A DNA stretch of 64,000 nucleotides from Clostridium sp. C8-1-8 (GTDB lineage Bacteria; Bacillota; Clostridia; Clostridiales; Clostridiaceae), in NCBI RefSeq assembly GCF_009928445.1, contig NZ_JAABNO010000002.1:372001-436000 (forward strand). Reading direction: 5' to 3'. Each line of letters opens with the position of its first letter. The stretch's first letter is position 1. Below, piece by piece: positions 9,297-18,822 of this stretch. A program made the position numbers and the translations under genes. Under the pieces are notes generated by a model. The model was not told where the DNA came from. It saw only the letters and a program-made list of their open reading frames with translations, and did no database searches.

Positions 9297-9343
9297 TAAA
9301 ATGCACCGAAAGAATAATAAACAAGTTCTTTTGATGCATTTTA
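9297..9343 (-). terminator. Terminator-like hairpin for the TSCPD gene
   Basis: TAAAATGCA (9297-9305) pairs with TGCATTTTA (9335-9343) across a 29-base loop, just past the stop of the minus-strand gene at 9364. Confidence 0.45.
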
Positions 9344-9363
9344 CTTACAAGTTTTATAAATTA

Positions 9364-9612
9364 TTATAAGCTAGCTACATATTCCTCTAAGGCTTTTGAT
9401 AATTGATCTGGGCAAGATGTATCTCTATTACCACAAGTTATTCCTTTAAGTCTTTTTATAGCTTCATTAACTTCCATACCTTCGATAAGCGAAGATATTC
9501 CTTTTAGGTTACCATTGCATCCACCTACAAAGTTTACGCTAGATATTTTGTTATCAACTATGTCAAAGCTTACTTGCTTTGAACACACACCAGCTGTTTT
9601 ATAAGAATTCAT
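9364..9612 (-). CDS. TSCPD domain protein (TIGR03905 family)
   Basis: An 82-residue protein consisting of a single TSCPD domain, the domain also found at the C-terminus of some ribonucleotide reductases. Cysteines are conserved in the family positions: Cys9 (GVCSKQ), the Cys of GGCNGNLKGI, and CGNRDTSCPDQL near the end, which suggests a metal or redox site. It has a GGGGGAG-type ribosome binding site and appears monocistronic. Function is unknown; the clustered cysteines are what can be seen. Confidence 0.8.
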   Translation of the reverse strand: MNSYKTAGVCSKQVSFDIVDNKISSVNFVGGCNGNLKGISSLIEGMEVNEAIKRLKGITCGNRDTSCPDQLSKALEEYVASL

Positions 9613-9990
9613 TTGAGACTCCCCCTCATAATGTTATTTTATTGACTAAAAGATTAAACAATTATACTTTATAACTGATAATTTATTAAAGTAATATCTC
9701 TAATTGTAGTATCTTTATAGTACTGTCATTAGTAATTATACTATATTACTAGGTTTTATAGAAGCGGATATAGTGTAAAATCATATTTACTCCAAATTAA
9801 GTTATAATATTAAATTGAAAATAATTTATGAAATATTTAACTATTAGATCTCATCTATTAAAGATGTTCCACTTTTATCCGAAAGCTATTATCAACACTT
9901 CTATGGGTTTTGAGAGGAGAATTTGAAAATATATTTTATTACGAATAAGTACACTTGTAAAAAATAAGTGAATAAATAGATAAAGACGAA
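9613..9990. other. Intergenic region without recognisable gene
   Basis: About 380 AT-rich bases upstream of the TSCPD gene and downstream of the DUF4364 gene. I see no open reading frame, RNA structure or repeat that I can support. Confidence 0.5.
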
Positions 9991-10028
9991 AAAAATTCAC
10001 TAAAGAAGGTTTGCTTTAGCGAATTTTT
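9991..10028 (-). terminator. Terminator of the DUF4364 gene
   Basis: A 15-bp stem with one mismatch (9991-10005 with 10014-10028), 8-base loop, T-rich on the minus strand, immediately after the stop at 10044. Confidence 0.75.
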
Positions 10029-10043
10029 CATTGATTTGTATAT

Positions 10044-10574
10044 TTAATTCTCTTCAATAAGTATATTAATAATGTTGTTATAGATTAACGAAGGATTTTC
10101 CTTCCATTTACTACATAAGGCAATAGCTTGCTTCTTAGAGGCTACACTTACCTTTAAATCCATGAGTAAACTATCATCCTCAACTGCTTTAAGGTTAACT
10201 ATAAAGGTATTGTTCTGATCTGGAGTATAGTCTGCTGAGATAGTAAGCTCTCTTTTAATCTTTTCTATGCTTGATTTTAAATAATCATCTATTAAGCTTA
10301 GTCTTTGTGGAGATATCCTATCTTTAAATAAAGTTAATACTTTCTTTCCTGTATCTGTAATGAATAAAAGCTTCTTATCATTGCTAGCTTCGTATTTTAT
10401 AAAGCCAGAAGAAATAAGCTCTGTTATATACTGTTGAAGGAAAAAGTAATTAATAAAGCTGTTTTCCAAAACAATCTCAGTTAATTGTGCATTAGATATT
10501 GGATATTTAATAGATTTAATTATATATAAAAGCAGAAGCTTGTTTTCAGCAAGTTCTAATGTGTTGTCATTCAT
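10044..10574 (-). CDS. DUF4364 family protein
   Basis: A 176-residue protein of a family common in clostridia. The N-terminal half looks like a winged helix (LLLYIIKSIKYPISNAQLTEIVL, then GFIKYEA and a beta-wing region KKLLFITDTGKKVL). The C-terminal half is an alpha/beta extension. The fold resembles PadR/MarR-like DNA-binding proteins, so a regulatory role is possible but unproven. It is monocistronic, transcribed away from the polysaccharide deacetylase gene. Confidence 0.75.
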   Translation of the reverse strand: MNDNTLELAENKLLLLYIIKSIKYPISNAQLTEIVLENSFINYFFLQQYITELISSGFIKYEASNDKKLLFITDTGKKVLTLFKDRISPQRLSLIDDYLKSSIEKIKRELTISADYTPDQNNTFIVNLKAVEDDSLLMDLKVSVASKKQAIALCSKWKENPSLIYNNIINILIEEN

Positions 10575-10710
10575 ACGATTATCCTCCCAATCACCAGTAT
10601 GTCTATATTATAGCATAAAACTTATTAATTTCTCTATGAAAATTTTATTGTCATTATTTAGTAGGTAAGTGAATATTATTCTAAAGAGACTTCATTATGG
10701 AGGAATACAT

Positions 10711-11457
10711 TTGAGAAAGTATAAAACAATCTTAATATTAATTTTAGTATTAGTTGTTGTTACTGTAGCAGCATCTACTGCAGTAAATGCATGGATGATA
10801 AAAAAATCTTTACCTATATATTCTGTAGACACGAAGGAGAAAAAAATTTCTATAACCTTTGATGTCAATTGGACTGATGATGATAAGCTTTTAAGTATAT
10901 TAGACATAATGAAGGAATATAATGTAAAAGGTACGTTTTTTATCATGGGAGGCTGGGTAAATTCAAATGAAGAAAACGTTGAGGAGTTGAAAAAAATAAA
11001 GGAGGGGGGAAACGAAATAGCAAATCACAGTTATATACATCCTAATTTTGCTAACATATCTACAGATAGAATGGTATCTGAAATAAAGAAGACTGAAGAT
11101 ATAATTTACAATAATACAGGTTATAAGACAAAGCTTTTTAGATGTCCAAGCGGGTCTTATAATGATACTGTAATAAATACAGTTAAAAATATGGGATATT
11201 ATTGTATACAGTGGGATGTGGATAGTGTAGACTGGAAGAATCAGGGGGCAGATCAAGAATATGAAAGAGTAATGAAAAATGTAAAGCCAGGTTCTATTTT
11301 GCTTTTTCATAATAACGGCAAATATACTCCTGAAAATTTAAAGAGAATTTTCAAGAATTTGAAAGCTCAAGGCTATGAATTTGTACCTGTTGGTGACCTT
11401 ATCTATAAGAATAATTTCACCATTGACAGCGATGGTAAACAACATATGGTTAACTAG
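10711..11457 (+). CDS. Polysaccharide deacetylase, PdaB-like
   Basis: A 248-residue membrane-anchored NodB-domain protein: a single N-terminal signal-anchor (about residues 5-27), then the catalytic domain. Visible motifs are ITFDVNWTDDD (motif 1, the pattern of PdaB-like proteins rather than TFDDGP), HSYIHPNF (HxxxH metal site), RCPSGSYND (motif 3) and LLFHNN. The family removes N-acetyl groups from peptidoglycan or related polymers; PdaB itself acts in spore cortex formation. I choose the TTG at 10711 because GGAGG ends 7 bases upstream; the GTG at 10669 lacks comparable spacing. Confidence 0.8.
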   Translation: MRKYKTILILILVLVVVTVAASTAVNAWMIKKSLPIYSVDTKEKKISITFDVNWTDDDKLLSILDIMKEYNVKGTFFIMGGWVNSNEENVEELKKIKEGGNEIANHSYIHPNFANISTDRMVSEIKKTEDIIYNNTGYKTKLFRCPSGSYNDTVINTVKNMGYYCIQWDVDSVDWKNQGADQEYERVMKNVKPGSILLFHNNGKYTPENLKRIFKNLKAQGYEFVPVGDLIYKNNFTIDSDGKQHMVN

Positions 11458-11469
11458 AAAAAAAACATA

Positions 11470-11499
11470 TTGTAAAAAAGGCATGAAATGTATTATAAT
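11470..11499 (+). promoter_or_regulatory. Sigma-A-type promoter for the ssb-like gene
   Basis: TTGTAA (11470-11475), 18-bp spacer, TATAAT (11494-11499), about 78 bases before the start codon. Confidence 0.5.
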
Positions 11500-11576
11500 G
11501 GAAATAAGTTATTTTCTAATTTATACTTTATTACAAAAAATAAAAATTTTAAAAAACAAGGGAGAGAGGGGTTTAA

Positions 11577-12233
11577 ATGGATAATTTAATGTTAAATAAT
11601 AAAATTTACCTTGAAGGAACTGTTGCTTCAGAATTAGACTTTAGCCATGAAATGTATGGGGAGAAATTTCTTACTTTTTCTTTGGAGGTAATGAGATTAA
11701 GTGATTCTAAAGATATGTTAAATATAACTATATCTGAAAGATTGCTTACTAACTTTGATTTAAGTATAGGTACTGATATAATTGTTGAAGGACAATTAAG
11801 GTCTTATAATAAATTTGTAGATGGAGCTAATAAGCTCATATTGACAGTCTTTGCTCGTGATATTAGACCATGTGAGGAGAGAAGCAAAAACCCAAATGAA
11901 ATTTTTTTAGACGGGTATATATGTAAGGAGCCAGTATATAGGACAACTCCTTTTGGTAGGGAGATTGCTGACGTACTGCTTGCTGTAAATAGAGCATATA
12001 ATAAGTCCGACTATATACCCACAATAGCATGGGGTAGAAACTCAAGATTTTGTCAGACCTTAAGTGTTGGTGACAATATCAGAATATGGGGAAGACTTCA
12101 AAGTAGAGAATACCAAAAGAAAGTTTCAGAAGAAGAAGTGATTAAGAAAGTAGCTTACGAAGTTTCAATATCTAAGATGGAAAGAGTTAATGGGGAAAAT
12201 GAGTTAGTTGATGATCAAATAGGCGCAGTTTAG
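11577..12233 (+). CDS. Single-stranded DNA-binding protein with two OB folds
   Basis: A 218-residue protein built of two SSB-like OB folds: about residues 1-98 (KIYLEGTVASELDFSHE, TISERL) and about 103-203 (IFLDGYICKEPVYRTTPFGREIADVLLAVNR, IPTIAWGRNSRF). The second repeat carries the canonical SSB signature. It ends acidic but lacks the usual DDDIPF-type protein-interaction tail of the replication SSB, so it is probably an accessory SSB-like protein found in clostridia rather than the main Ssb. Start ATG is preceded by a GGGAGAGAGGGG ribosome binding site. A perfect terminator follows. Confidence 0.8.
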   Translation: MDNLMLNNKIYLEGTVASELDFSHEMYGEKFLTFSLEVMRLSDSKDMLNITISERLLTNFDLSIGTDIIVEGQLRSYNKFVDGANKLILTVFARDIRPCEERSKNPNEIFLDGYICKEPVYRTTPFGREIADVLLAVNRAYNKSDYIPTIAWGRNSRFCQTLSVGDNIRIWGRLQSREYQKKVSEEEVIKKVAYEVSISKMERVNGENELVDDQIGAV

Positions 12234-12253
12234 AACCTATTTCATAACATATT

Positions 12254-12282
12254 AAAAGGGCGAATATTCGCCCTTTTTTACT
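12254..12282. terminator. Bidirectional terminator
   Basis: A perfect 24-base palindrome (12254-12277) centred on GGGCGAATATTCGCCC with A and T runs on its sides, between convergent genes. Confidence 0.85.
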
Positions 12283-12303
12283 ATCTAGAAACTACAAATT
12301 TGT

Positions 12304-13014
12304 TTATTTCCTTAAGTCGTCTAATAATTGAGTCTTGTCTTTAGTCTTATCATCTACTATTTTTATTATCTTCGCAGGAGTACCAGCAACCACAACTCCA
12401 GGAGGAACATCATCTACAACCACTGAACCGGCTGCAACTACTGATCCTTTTCCTACCTTAACTCCTTCAAGAATAACAGAATTAGCTCCTATAAGTACAT
12501 CATCTTCTATGATACATGGTGTTTTGCTTGGCGGTTCTAGAACTCCAGCAACAACTGCGCCTGCTCCAAGATGAACTCTTTTTCCAAGCTTACCTCTAGC
12601 GCCAACTACAGCATTCATATCAACCATAGTAGCTTCACCGATTTCAGCACCTATATTTATTACAGCACCCATCATGATTACTGCATTTTTTTCTATTGTA
12701 ACCTTATCTCTTATTATAGCACCTGGTTCTATTCTAGCATCTATATCAAGTAGGTTTAACATAGGAATTGCAGAGTTTCTTCTATCATTTTCAACTCTAA
12801 AGTGCTTTACTTTATGTTTATTATCAAGAATTACCTTTGTTATGTCATCACTTTCTCCGAAAAGTACGTAGAAGTTGTCAGAGCCATACCATTCGATGTT
12901 ATTCATTTCGCTATCTTTTAAATCTCCATTTACATATACTTTTACTGGAGTAGATTTCTTTGATTCTTTTATAAATCTAGCTATTTCATATGGATCAGTA
13001 AAATTATAACTCAT
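12304..13014 (-). CDS. dapH: 2,3,4,5-tetrahydropyridine-2,6-dicarboxylate N-acetyltransferase
   Basis: A 236-residue left-handed beta-helix acetyltransferase, the usual family length. It acetylates tetrahydrodipicolinate with acetyl-CoA, the committed step of the acetylase branch of meso-diaminopimelate and lysine synthesis. Hexapeptide repeats fill residues about 90-205 ([49 protein letters not shown]). I start at the ATG at 13014 (GGAAAGGATG upstream); a GTG-led extension of 14 residues has no family support. dapA, dapB, asd and patA lie within 5 kb, so the whole branch is nearly clustered, though this gene has its own transcript. Confidence 0.92.
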   Translation of the reverse strand: MSYNFTDPYEIARFIKESKKSTPVKVYVNGDLKDSEMNNIEWYGSDNFYVLFGESDDITKVILDNKHKVKHFRVENDRRNSAIPMLNLLDIDARIEPGAIIRDKVTIEKNAVIMMGAVINIGAEIGEATMVDMNAVVGARGKLGKRVHLGAGAVVAGVLEPPSKTPCIIEDDVLIGANSVILEGVKVGKGSVVAAGSVVVDDVPPGVVVAGTPAKIIKIVDDKTKDKTQLLDDLRK

Positions 13015-13511
13015 TGTATCATCCTTTCCTCTATTGCTTAGATATGTATTACGCAATAAGATTATTATAATAAAACTTACTCAATTATGAAAGGGGTTAG
13101 AGGTAGAAATTCAATTTTTATAAAATATTATGGCGAAAGTTCAACATGTAAAGTAAAATATAACTTATAGTATTTTACTTTTAAAATTAAGTTTATTAAT
13201 TTAAATAATAGAAAACATTATTTTGTAATGTCTTTAAATAGCCATTTATAGGCATATTATACCTAGCGATATTGAGAATTTAAGCAGTTACACAGTATAT
13301 ATTTTAGAAAGTTTTTTGGATTATAGGTACAGTTTAAAAGAAGCCAAAATACAATGATTTTAACATTAAAAAGTATTGCAGGTTTTAAATTATTGCATTA
13401 ATATGCAGTTTTTGTGTAAAAATATGCAAATATTAATCTGTAAATGCTTCAGATAAAATATATTAATTAGTTACAGATATATCGTATTAGAAGAGACAGG
13501 AGTGATAATTA
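13015..13511. other. Divergent intergenic region, no gene or riboswitch seen
   Basis: About 500 AT-rich bases between dapH and cobO. A TATAAT on the minus strand near 13070 could serve dapH but has a poor -35. I looked for a lysine (L-box) and a cobalamin riboswitch core and found neither. Confidence 0.5.
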
Positions 13512-14051
13512 GTGGCAAAGTTAGAAAAGGGATATGTTCAAATATATACTGGAAATGGTAAGGGGAAAACTACTGCAGCCTTAGGATTGGCTTTTAGAGC
13601 TGTCGGTGATGGAATGAAGGTGGTTATGGTTCAGTTCTTAAAAAGTAATAAAACTGGAGAGCTTAATTCAGCTCAATTTCATTCTCCTAATTTTCAGATA
13701 CATAGATTTGAGAAGAGAAGAGGTTTTGTTTGGACTTTAAATGAAGCAGAGAAGCTTGAGTTAAAGGGAGAGATACAAGAGGCGTTTTCCTTTGTTAAAG
13801 CTGTGGTTAAAGAAAGAAAGTGTGATATATTAATATTAGATGAAATAATGGCAGCTATGTATAACAATTTCTTAGAGATTTCAGAGGTCTTAGAACTTAT
13901 AGAAAATAAGCCTGAGGATATGGAAATTATCCTTACTGGCAGAAATGCTCCAAAAGAGTTGATTGAAAGAGCAGATTTGGTTACAGAAATGAAGGAGATA
14001 AAGCACTACTACGAAAAAGGTGTAGTTGCTAGAGAGGGGATAGAGTATTAA
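13512..14051 (+). CDS. cobO: Cob(I)yrinic acid a,c-diamide adenosyltransferase (CobO/BtuR)
   Basis: A 179-residue P-loop ATP:corrinoid adenosyltransferase. The Walker A motif GNGKGKTTAALGLAF is near residues 14-28, and VQFLKSNKTGE, ILDEIMAAMYN and LTGRNAP follow in family order. It transfers the adenosyl group of ATP to the corrinoid cobalt in coenzyme B12 synthesis or salvage. GTG start at 13512 with AGGAG upstream. It stands alone among corrinoid genes: no other cob gene is present in the window, and it is coupled instead to patA one base downstream. Confidence 0.88.
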   Translation: MAKLEKGYVQIYTGNGKGKTTAALGLAFRAVGDGMKVVMVQFLKSNKTGELNSAQFHSPNFQIHRFEKRRGFVWTLNEAEKLELKGEIQEAFSFVKAVVKERKCDILILDEIMAAMYNNFLEISEVLELIENKPEDMEIILTGRNAPKELIERADLVTEMKEIKHYYEKGVVAREGIEY

Positions 14052-14052
14052 T

Positions 14053-15186
14053 ATGAATAGTAATGTAAATAAGATTGAACTTTCAGGAATAAGAAAATTT
14101 TCTAACAAGGTAGCAAAGGTGCCAGGAGCAATATCTCTTACACTAGGGCAGCCTGACTTTCCTGTTCCTAAAAGAGTGAAGGAAGCTATGATAGAGGCTT
14201 TGGAGCAAGGCAAGACAGTATATACGTCAAATGCAGGCCTAGTAGAACTAAGAGAAGAGATAAGCAAATATCTAGAAAGCTTTGGGATAAGTTATGATAA
14301 AGATGAGATTTGCATAACAGTAGGAGGAAGTGAAGCTCTTTTTACAGTATTTACTACTCTTATAGATAGAGGGGAGAAAGTACTAATACCTACTCCAGCT
14401 TACCCTGCTTACGAAAACGGTGTTAAGCTTGTTGGTGGTGAAGTAGTTAACTATAAACTAAATGAAGACTTTTCTCTTAATATTAACTATTTAGAAGAAG
14501 CTATATTAAAAAGCGGCGCTAAGTACATTTTATTATCTTTCCCAACTAATCCAACAGGGGCAATACTAGAGAAATCACAGTTGGATAATCTGAAGGATCT
14601 TATACTAAAATATGATCTTATGGTAATAACTGATGAGATTTATAGTGCTTTATGCTATGATGAATACCATTCAATTGCTCAGCTTCAGGAATTAAAGGAG
14701 AGAGTAATATTTATAGGTGGCTTTTCAAAAATATTTTCAATGACTGGACTTAGGTTAGGGTATTTCTGTGTTAACAAAAAGCTTATGGATGATTTCATGA
14801 AGGTTCACCAATACAATGTTTCTTGTGCTACTTCTATATCACAATACGGAGCTTATGTTGGACTTAGAGAGTGTCTTAGCGATGTTGAATACATGAAATC
14901 AGAATTTCTTAGAAGAAGAGATTATGTATATGGCAGACTTAAAGTCATGAACTTTGAAGTAAATCTTCCTAAGGGTGCATTTTATATATTTCCATCAATA
15001 AAGAAGTTTAATATGACTTCAGAAGAGTTTTGTGAACTTCTTTTAGAGAAGAAGAAGGTTGCTTGTGTGCCAGGTAGCGCTTTTGGAGCAGGAGGAGAAG
15101 GCTTCATGAGGATTTCTTACTGCTACAGTGATAAGGAATTAGAAAGGGCTTTGGACTTAATAGAGGAATTCATAAAGGAGATATAG
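14053..15186 (+). CDS. patA: Aminotransferase, probable N-acetyl-L,L-diaminopimelate aminotransferase
   Basis: A 377-residue fold-type I PLP aminotransferase. The Schiff-base lysine is Lys226 in GGFSKIFSMTGLRLGYF. The segments ELSGIRKFSNKVA, HQYNVSCATSISQ and GAFYIFPSIKKFNMTSEEF match Bacillus PatA closely, which makes the diaminopimelate-branch activity more likely than a generic aspartate aminotransferase. It begins one base after cobO stops. Nearby dapH, dapA, dapB and asd fit: PatA transaminates the DapH product. The missing step in the window is the N-acetyl-diaminopimelate deacetylase. Confidence 0.8.
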   Translation: MNSNVNKIELSGIRKFSNKVAKVPGAISLTLGQPDFPVPKRVKEAMIEALEQGKTVYTSNAGLVELREEISKYLESFGISYDKDEICITVGGSEALFTVFTTLIDRGEKVLIPTPAYPAYENGVKLVGGEVVNYKLNEDFSLNINYLEEAILKSGAKYILLSFPTNPTGAILEKSQLDNLKDLILKYDLMVITDEIYSALCYDEYHSIAQLQELKERVIFIGGFSKIFSMTGLRLGYFCVNKKLMDDFMKVHQYNVSCATSISQYGAYVGLRECLSDVEYMKSEFLRRRDYVYGRLKVMNFEVNLPKGAFYIFPSIKKFNMTSEEFCELLLEKKKVACVPGSAFGAGGEGFMRISYCYSDKELERALDLIEEFIKEI

Positions 15187-15259
15187 TACATGCTACATCT
15201 TTAAGAACATATTGTTTCAATCTAGAGCTTTTAGCTAATGAATACAAAAAGATAAAACA

Positions 15260-15306
15260 AAAAAGGCTGAGATGGATAAAATAATCCACTTCAGTCTTTT
15301 TGCAAA
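15260..15306. terminator. Bidirectional terminator between patA and dapB
   Basis: An 18-bp stem with G-U pairs (15260-15277 with 15284-15301), 6-base loop, A run on the left and T run on the right. Confidence 0.8.
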
Positions 15307-15311
15307 ATTAC

Positions 15312-16073
15312 CTAAAAAGAAAGATTTAAAACGTCTTCCATATCATAAAGTCCTGGTTTTGATATCTTTCCCATATAATCACTTGCTTTTAGTGCACCTA
15401 CAGCAAAAACCTCTCTGGAGATAGCTTTATGAGTTATTTCTATAACTTCACCGTCACCGGCAAATATTACATCATGGTCTCCAACTATGCTTCCACCGCG
15501 TATAGCATGTATACCTATTTCCTTATGATCTCTCTTAGCTATGCCTTCTCTTCCGTAAACAAAATGAGTTTCTTCTTCAATAGACTCTTTTATTGTATTG
15601 GCAAGCATAACTGCTGTTCCAGAAGGTGCATCTACTTTTTGATTGTGGTGCTTTTCTATTACTTCAATGTCGAAGTTCTCATAAAGAACCGGTGAGATCT
15701 TTCTAAGAAGCATGTTAACTAGGTTTACACCAACACTCATATTAGCTGATCTGAATATTGGTAGAGTCTTAGACTTTTCATCTATTAAGGCTAAATCTTC
15801 CTTAGTATATCCAGTAGAGCATAGAACCATTGGTTTTTTAGTCTTTTCTGAGTAAGCTATTATGGAACTTAATGAATCCGGTCTTGAGAAATCAAGTAAT
15901 ACATCGTAAGCTACATTGCATTCATTTAAGTCGTTAAATATTGGATAGCTTCTTTCACCCTTTGGGAATTTATCTATTCCAGCTACTATTTGAAGATTTT
16001 CTTCTTTTTCTACAAGATTAGATATTACAGTTCCCATCTTACCGCAGCAGCCATTTAATATTATTCTAGTCAT
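15312..16073 (-). CDS. dapB: 4-hydroxy-tetrahydrodipicolinate reductase
   Basis: A 253-residue NAD(P)H-dependent reductase converting hydroxy-tetrahydrodipicolinate to tetrahydrodipicolinate. N-terminal Rossmann motif is GCCGKMG; the family signature [15 protein letters not shown] carries the catalytic His and Lys; the C-terminal [16 protein letters not shown] is also conserved. It is the last gene of the asd-dapA-dapB operon, 13 bases after dapA, with GGAGG upstream of its ATG. Confidence 0.94.
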   Translation of the reverse strand: MTRIILNGCCGKMGTVISNLVEKEENLQIVAGIDKFPKGERSYPIFNDLNECNVAYDVLLDFSRPDSLSSIIAYSEKTKKPMVLCSTGYTKEDLALIDEKSKTLPIFRSANMSVGVNLVNMLLRKISPVLYENFDIEVIEKHHNQKVDAPSGTAVMLANTIKESIEEETHFVYGREGIAKRDHKEIGIHAIRGGSIVGDHDVIFAGDGEVIEITHKAISREVFAVGALKASDYMGKISKPGLYDMEDVLNLSF

Positions 16074-16086
16074 AGTATTACCTCCA

Positions 16087-16968
16087 TTACTTTACAAGAT
16101 CATGCTTTTTCAAAACGCTTGTTAGTTTTTCAAGATTTGAGCCTTCCATTTCAAAAAGAGGTAATCTTAAAGCACCAACATTGCATCCCATTAAGTTTAA
16201 AGCTGTTTTAACTGGAATTGGATTTGGTTCAATAAATAGTGTATTAGCAAGATCTAAGGTTCTTATTTGAACTTCTAAAGCTTCTTTTGTCTTACCAGAT
16301 AAGAATAGTTCGCACATATCATGAACTTCCTTTGGCATAACGTTGGCAAGCACTGATATTACCCCTATTCCTCCTAGTGATAATATAGAAATAGTTTGGT
16401 CATCGTTTCCAGAATATATATCTATCTTATCTCCACAAAGAGCTTTGATTTTAGCTATTTGACTTAAATCTCCACTTGCCTCCTTTACTGCAACAACATT
16501 CTTTAGCTCAGTAAGCTTTAGTAGAACCTCAGCACTGATGTTCATGTTAGTTCTAGCTGGAACATTGTAAAGAATTATTGGGGTATTTACAGCAACATCT
16601 ATAGCCTTGAAATGTTCTATCATTCCTCTTTGAGAGGTTTTATTATAATAAGGAGTTATTACTAGAAGACCATCTACACCTATACTTTCAGCCCATTTGC
16701 TCATCTCAATGGAGTAGGCGGTATTATTTGTACCAGTACCTGCTATTACAGGAATTCTCTTTTTCACAATATCCACAGTAAACTTTATGGTTTCTTTTTT
16801 TTCTGCTTCGGTCATAGTTGAAGCTTCACCAGTAGTACCACATATTATTATAGCATCTGTGTTATTAGCTATATGCCATTCTAGAAGCTCTTCTAATTTC
16901 TTAAAGTCCACTCCACTTTCATTAAAAGGAGTAACTATAGCAACTCCAGATCCTTTAAACAAAGACAT
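16087..16968 (-). CDS. dapA: 4-hydroxy-tetrahydrodipicolinate synthase
   Basis: A 293-residue class I aldolase-fold enzyme condensing pyruvate with aspartate semialdehyde. The Schiff-base lysine is Lys162 (VAVKEASGD) and the proton-relay Tyr is Tyr134 (LYNVPARTN). The GTTGEAST substrate motif is at 44-51. I use the second ATG (16968): the first ATG at 16974 falls one base from GGAGG, too close to be used. The gene sits between asd and dapB in the same orientation. Confidence 0.94.
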   Translation of the reverse strand: MSLFKGSGVAIVTPFNESGVDFKKLEELLEWHIANNTDAIIICGTTGEASTMTEAEKKETIKFTVDIVKKRIPVIAGTGTNNTAYSIEMSKWAESIGVDGLLVITPYYNKTSQRGMIEHFKAIDVAVNTPIILYNVPARTNMNISAEVLLKLTELKNVVAVKEASGDLSQIAKIKALCGDKIDIYSGNDDQTISILSLGGIGVISVLANVMPKEVHDMCELFLSGKTKEALEVQIRTLDLANTLFIEPNPIPVKTALNLMGCNVGALRLPLFEMEGSNLEKLTSVLKKHDLVK

Positions 16969-17019
16969 AATCATACCTCCATGTCTAACTAATTTAAAAA
17001 GTAATTCACTTTTTATATA

Positions 17020-18009
17020 TTATTTGTTTTTTATCATTAACTCTGCTATTTGTACTGCATTTAAAGCAGCACCTTTTCTTATGTTATCAGCAACCACCCA
17101 TAGATTTAACCCATTGTCTATACTAAAATCTCTTCTAATTCTTCCTACATAGACATCATCTTTTCCATCTACCTGTAATGGTGTTGGATATTTATTACTC
17201 TTAGTATCATCATATACAACTATGCCTTTAGAGTTGTCAAGTAAAGTAATAACTTCTTTAATATCAAAATCCTTTAAAAGCTCTACGTTTATACTTTCAC
17301 TATGGCTGTTTAGAACCGGAACTCTTGCAGTAGTAGCTGTTACTTTTAAATCTTCATTGTGAAGTATTTTTCTAGTTTCTTTTATCATCTTTATTTCTTC
17401 CTTTGTGTATCCATCTTCGGTGAAGATATCAATATGAGGAAGGATGTTTCCTGCGATTGGATAAGGGAACTTTTTTGGTGCTTCTCCTTTAATACCGTCT
17501 TGTAGGTCTAATATTCCTTGAAGACCTGCCCCTGATACTGCTTGATAAGTTGAGTATACTATTCTCTTAATACCATAGGTATCGTATAGAGGTTTTAAAG
17601 CAACTACAGCCTGTATAGTAGAACAATTAGGATTTGCTATTATTCCTGTATGCCAAGCAATATCTTCTGGATTAACCTCTGGAACAACTAGAGGAACCTT
17701 TGGATCCATTCTCCATGCACTACTGTTATCTATAGCAACTGCACCAATTTCTGCGAACTTTGGAGCAAACTCTAAGCTTGCATCACCACCGGCAGAAAAT
17801 AATGCAAAATCAATTTCTTTATTTTTTATGTTTTCATCACATAACTCTTCAACCACATAATCACTATCTTTAAACTTCATAGTCTTACCTGCAGATCTTT
17901 TTGATGCAAATAAGTACAGGTTCTTTATTGGAAAATTTCTTTCTGCAAGTATTTCAATAAACTTTCTTCCAACGTTACCTGTTGCCCCAACTATTGCTAC
18001 ATTAAACAA
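17020..18009 (-). CDS. asd: Aspartate-semialdehyde dehydrogenase
   Basis: A 329-residue NADP-dependent dehydrogenase reducing aspartyl phosphate to the semialdehyde. The N-terminal GATGNVG motif binds the cofactor; the catalytic Cys is Cys129 in NPNCSTIQ. The start is a TTG at 18009 with GGAGGG six bases upstream, and the glycine motif begins at residue 8 as expected. It is the first gene of asd-dapA-dapB. No aspartokinase gene is present in the window. Confidence 0.93.
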   Translation of the reverse strand: MFNVAIVGATGNVGRKFIEILAERNFPIKNLYLFASKRSAGKTMKFKDSDYVVEELCDENIKNKEIDFALFSAGGDASLEFAPKFAEIGAVAIDNSSAWRMDPKVPLVVPEVNPEDIAWHTGIIANPNCSTIQAVVALKPLYDTYGIKRIVYSTYQAVSGAGLQGILDLQDGIKGEAPKKFPYPIAGNILPHIDIFTEDGYTKEEIKMIKETRKILHNEDLKVTATTARVPVLNSHSESINVELLKDFDIKEVITLLDNSKGIVVYDDTKSNKYPTPLQVDGKDDVYVGRIRRDFSIDNGLNLWVVADNIRKGAALNAVQIAELMIKNK

Positions 18010-18062
18010 AGCAATCCCTCCTAAGTTTTTTATAATTAATGCATAAATATAAATCAGGTCTT

Positions 18063-18091
18063 ATTATATCATAATACTTTGTCACGTTAAA
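18063..18091 (-). promoter_or_regulatory. Probable promoter of asd-dapA-dapB
   Basis: On the minus strand, TATAAT (18063-18068) lies 17 bp from a weak -35 TTTAAC (18086-18091). The rest of the gap to 18469 shows no lysine riboswitch or other structure. Confidence 0.4.
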
Positions 18092-18469
18092 TTAATTATA
18101 CACTATTATTTAATAGGCAGATGAAATTTTTTGAATTTTAAATTTTAATTTTCGCATAATATATATGTATCACTTCATATTAAAAAGTATATTTTGTTAT
18201 AAAGAATATATCTTTTTAGGACTTGTTATTTACTGGGACTATTAAAGTGCTGCACTGAAATTAAGTGTTTAATAATCATATACTTTAAGCAGCTTAAAAA
18301 ACAGATATTCAATTCTAGTAGGTTGTTCATATATGGAATCCTGAATAACCACTTAATTTGAACAATACTTTCATGTACTTAATATGTAGCTATTTATAGC
18401 TATATTTGTCCAGTATATCAATAAATTGATATGGCAATAATAGAAAAAAATAAGAAAGGAGAATTTCTT

Positions 18470-18721
18470 ATGAGTAAGACACCATTAAAAAAAATTATAA
18501 AGTCAAAAATAAAATCAAATAAGGAGCTAACTGCAGCTGAAAAGCTTAGAGAAGCTATGAAATATGAAATTGCAGAAGAACTTGGATTAAAAGATAAAGT
18601 AGATTCAGAAGGCTGGGGAGGGCTAACTGCAGAGGAGACCGGTAGAATAGGTGGTATTATGACTAAGAGAAAGAAAAATCTGAAGATACCTAGTAATGAT
18701 GAAATTTTAGGCAGAAGATAG
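18470..18721 (+). CDS. Small acid-soluble spore protein, alpha/beta type (divergent)
   Basis: An 83-residue spore DNA-coating protein. The central KYEIAEELGL matches the GPR protease cleavage region, and GGLTAEETGRIGGIMTKR matches the second conserved SASP block. It is longer and more basic at both ends than typical SspA/B proteins, resembling the divergent SASP paralogues of clostridia. The start at 18470 follows AAAGGAG; an upstream in-frame ATG at 18431 has no ribosome binding site. Expression in the forespore is expected for the family. Confidence 0.85.
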   Translation: MSKTPLKKIIKSKIKSNKELTAAEKLREAMKYEIAEELGLKDKVDSEGWGGLTAEETGRIGGIMTKRKKNLKIPSNDEILGRR

Positions 18722-18822
18722 TATTTGGTATAGTTTCCGTTGTAATTATATTTATATCATTGACTTAGCTGAAATTTAATAATATATTAATTAGTAGATT
18801 TAGTTTGGGGGATAATTATTAG

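Noticed and set aside
11375..11584. Small gene between the deacetylase and the ssb-like gene
   Set aside because: It overlaps the deacetylase gene in another frame, has no ribosome binding site, and contains the ssb-like promoter.
13015..13511. Lysine or cobalamin riboswitch before dapH or cobO
   Set aside because: AGAGGTAG near 13100 recalls the L-box start, but no other conserved block or terminator follows, and there is no B12-box.
18010..18469. Lysine riboswitch before asd-dapA-dapB
   Set aside because: Only a promoter-like pair was found; the conserved L-box segments and a terminator are missing.
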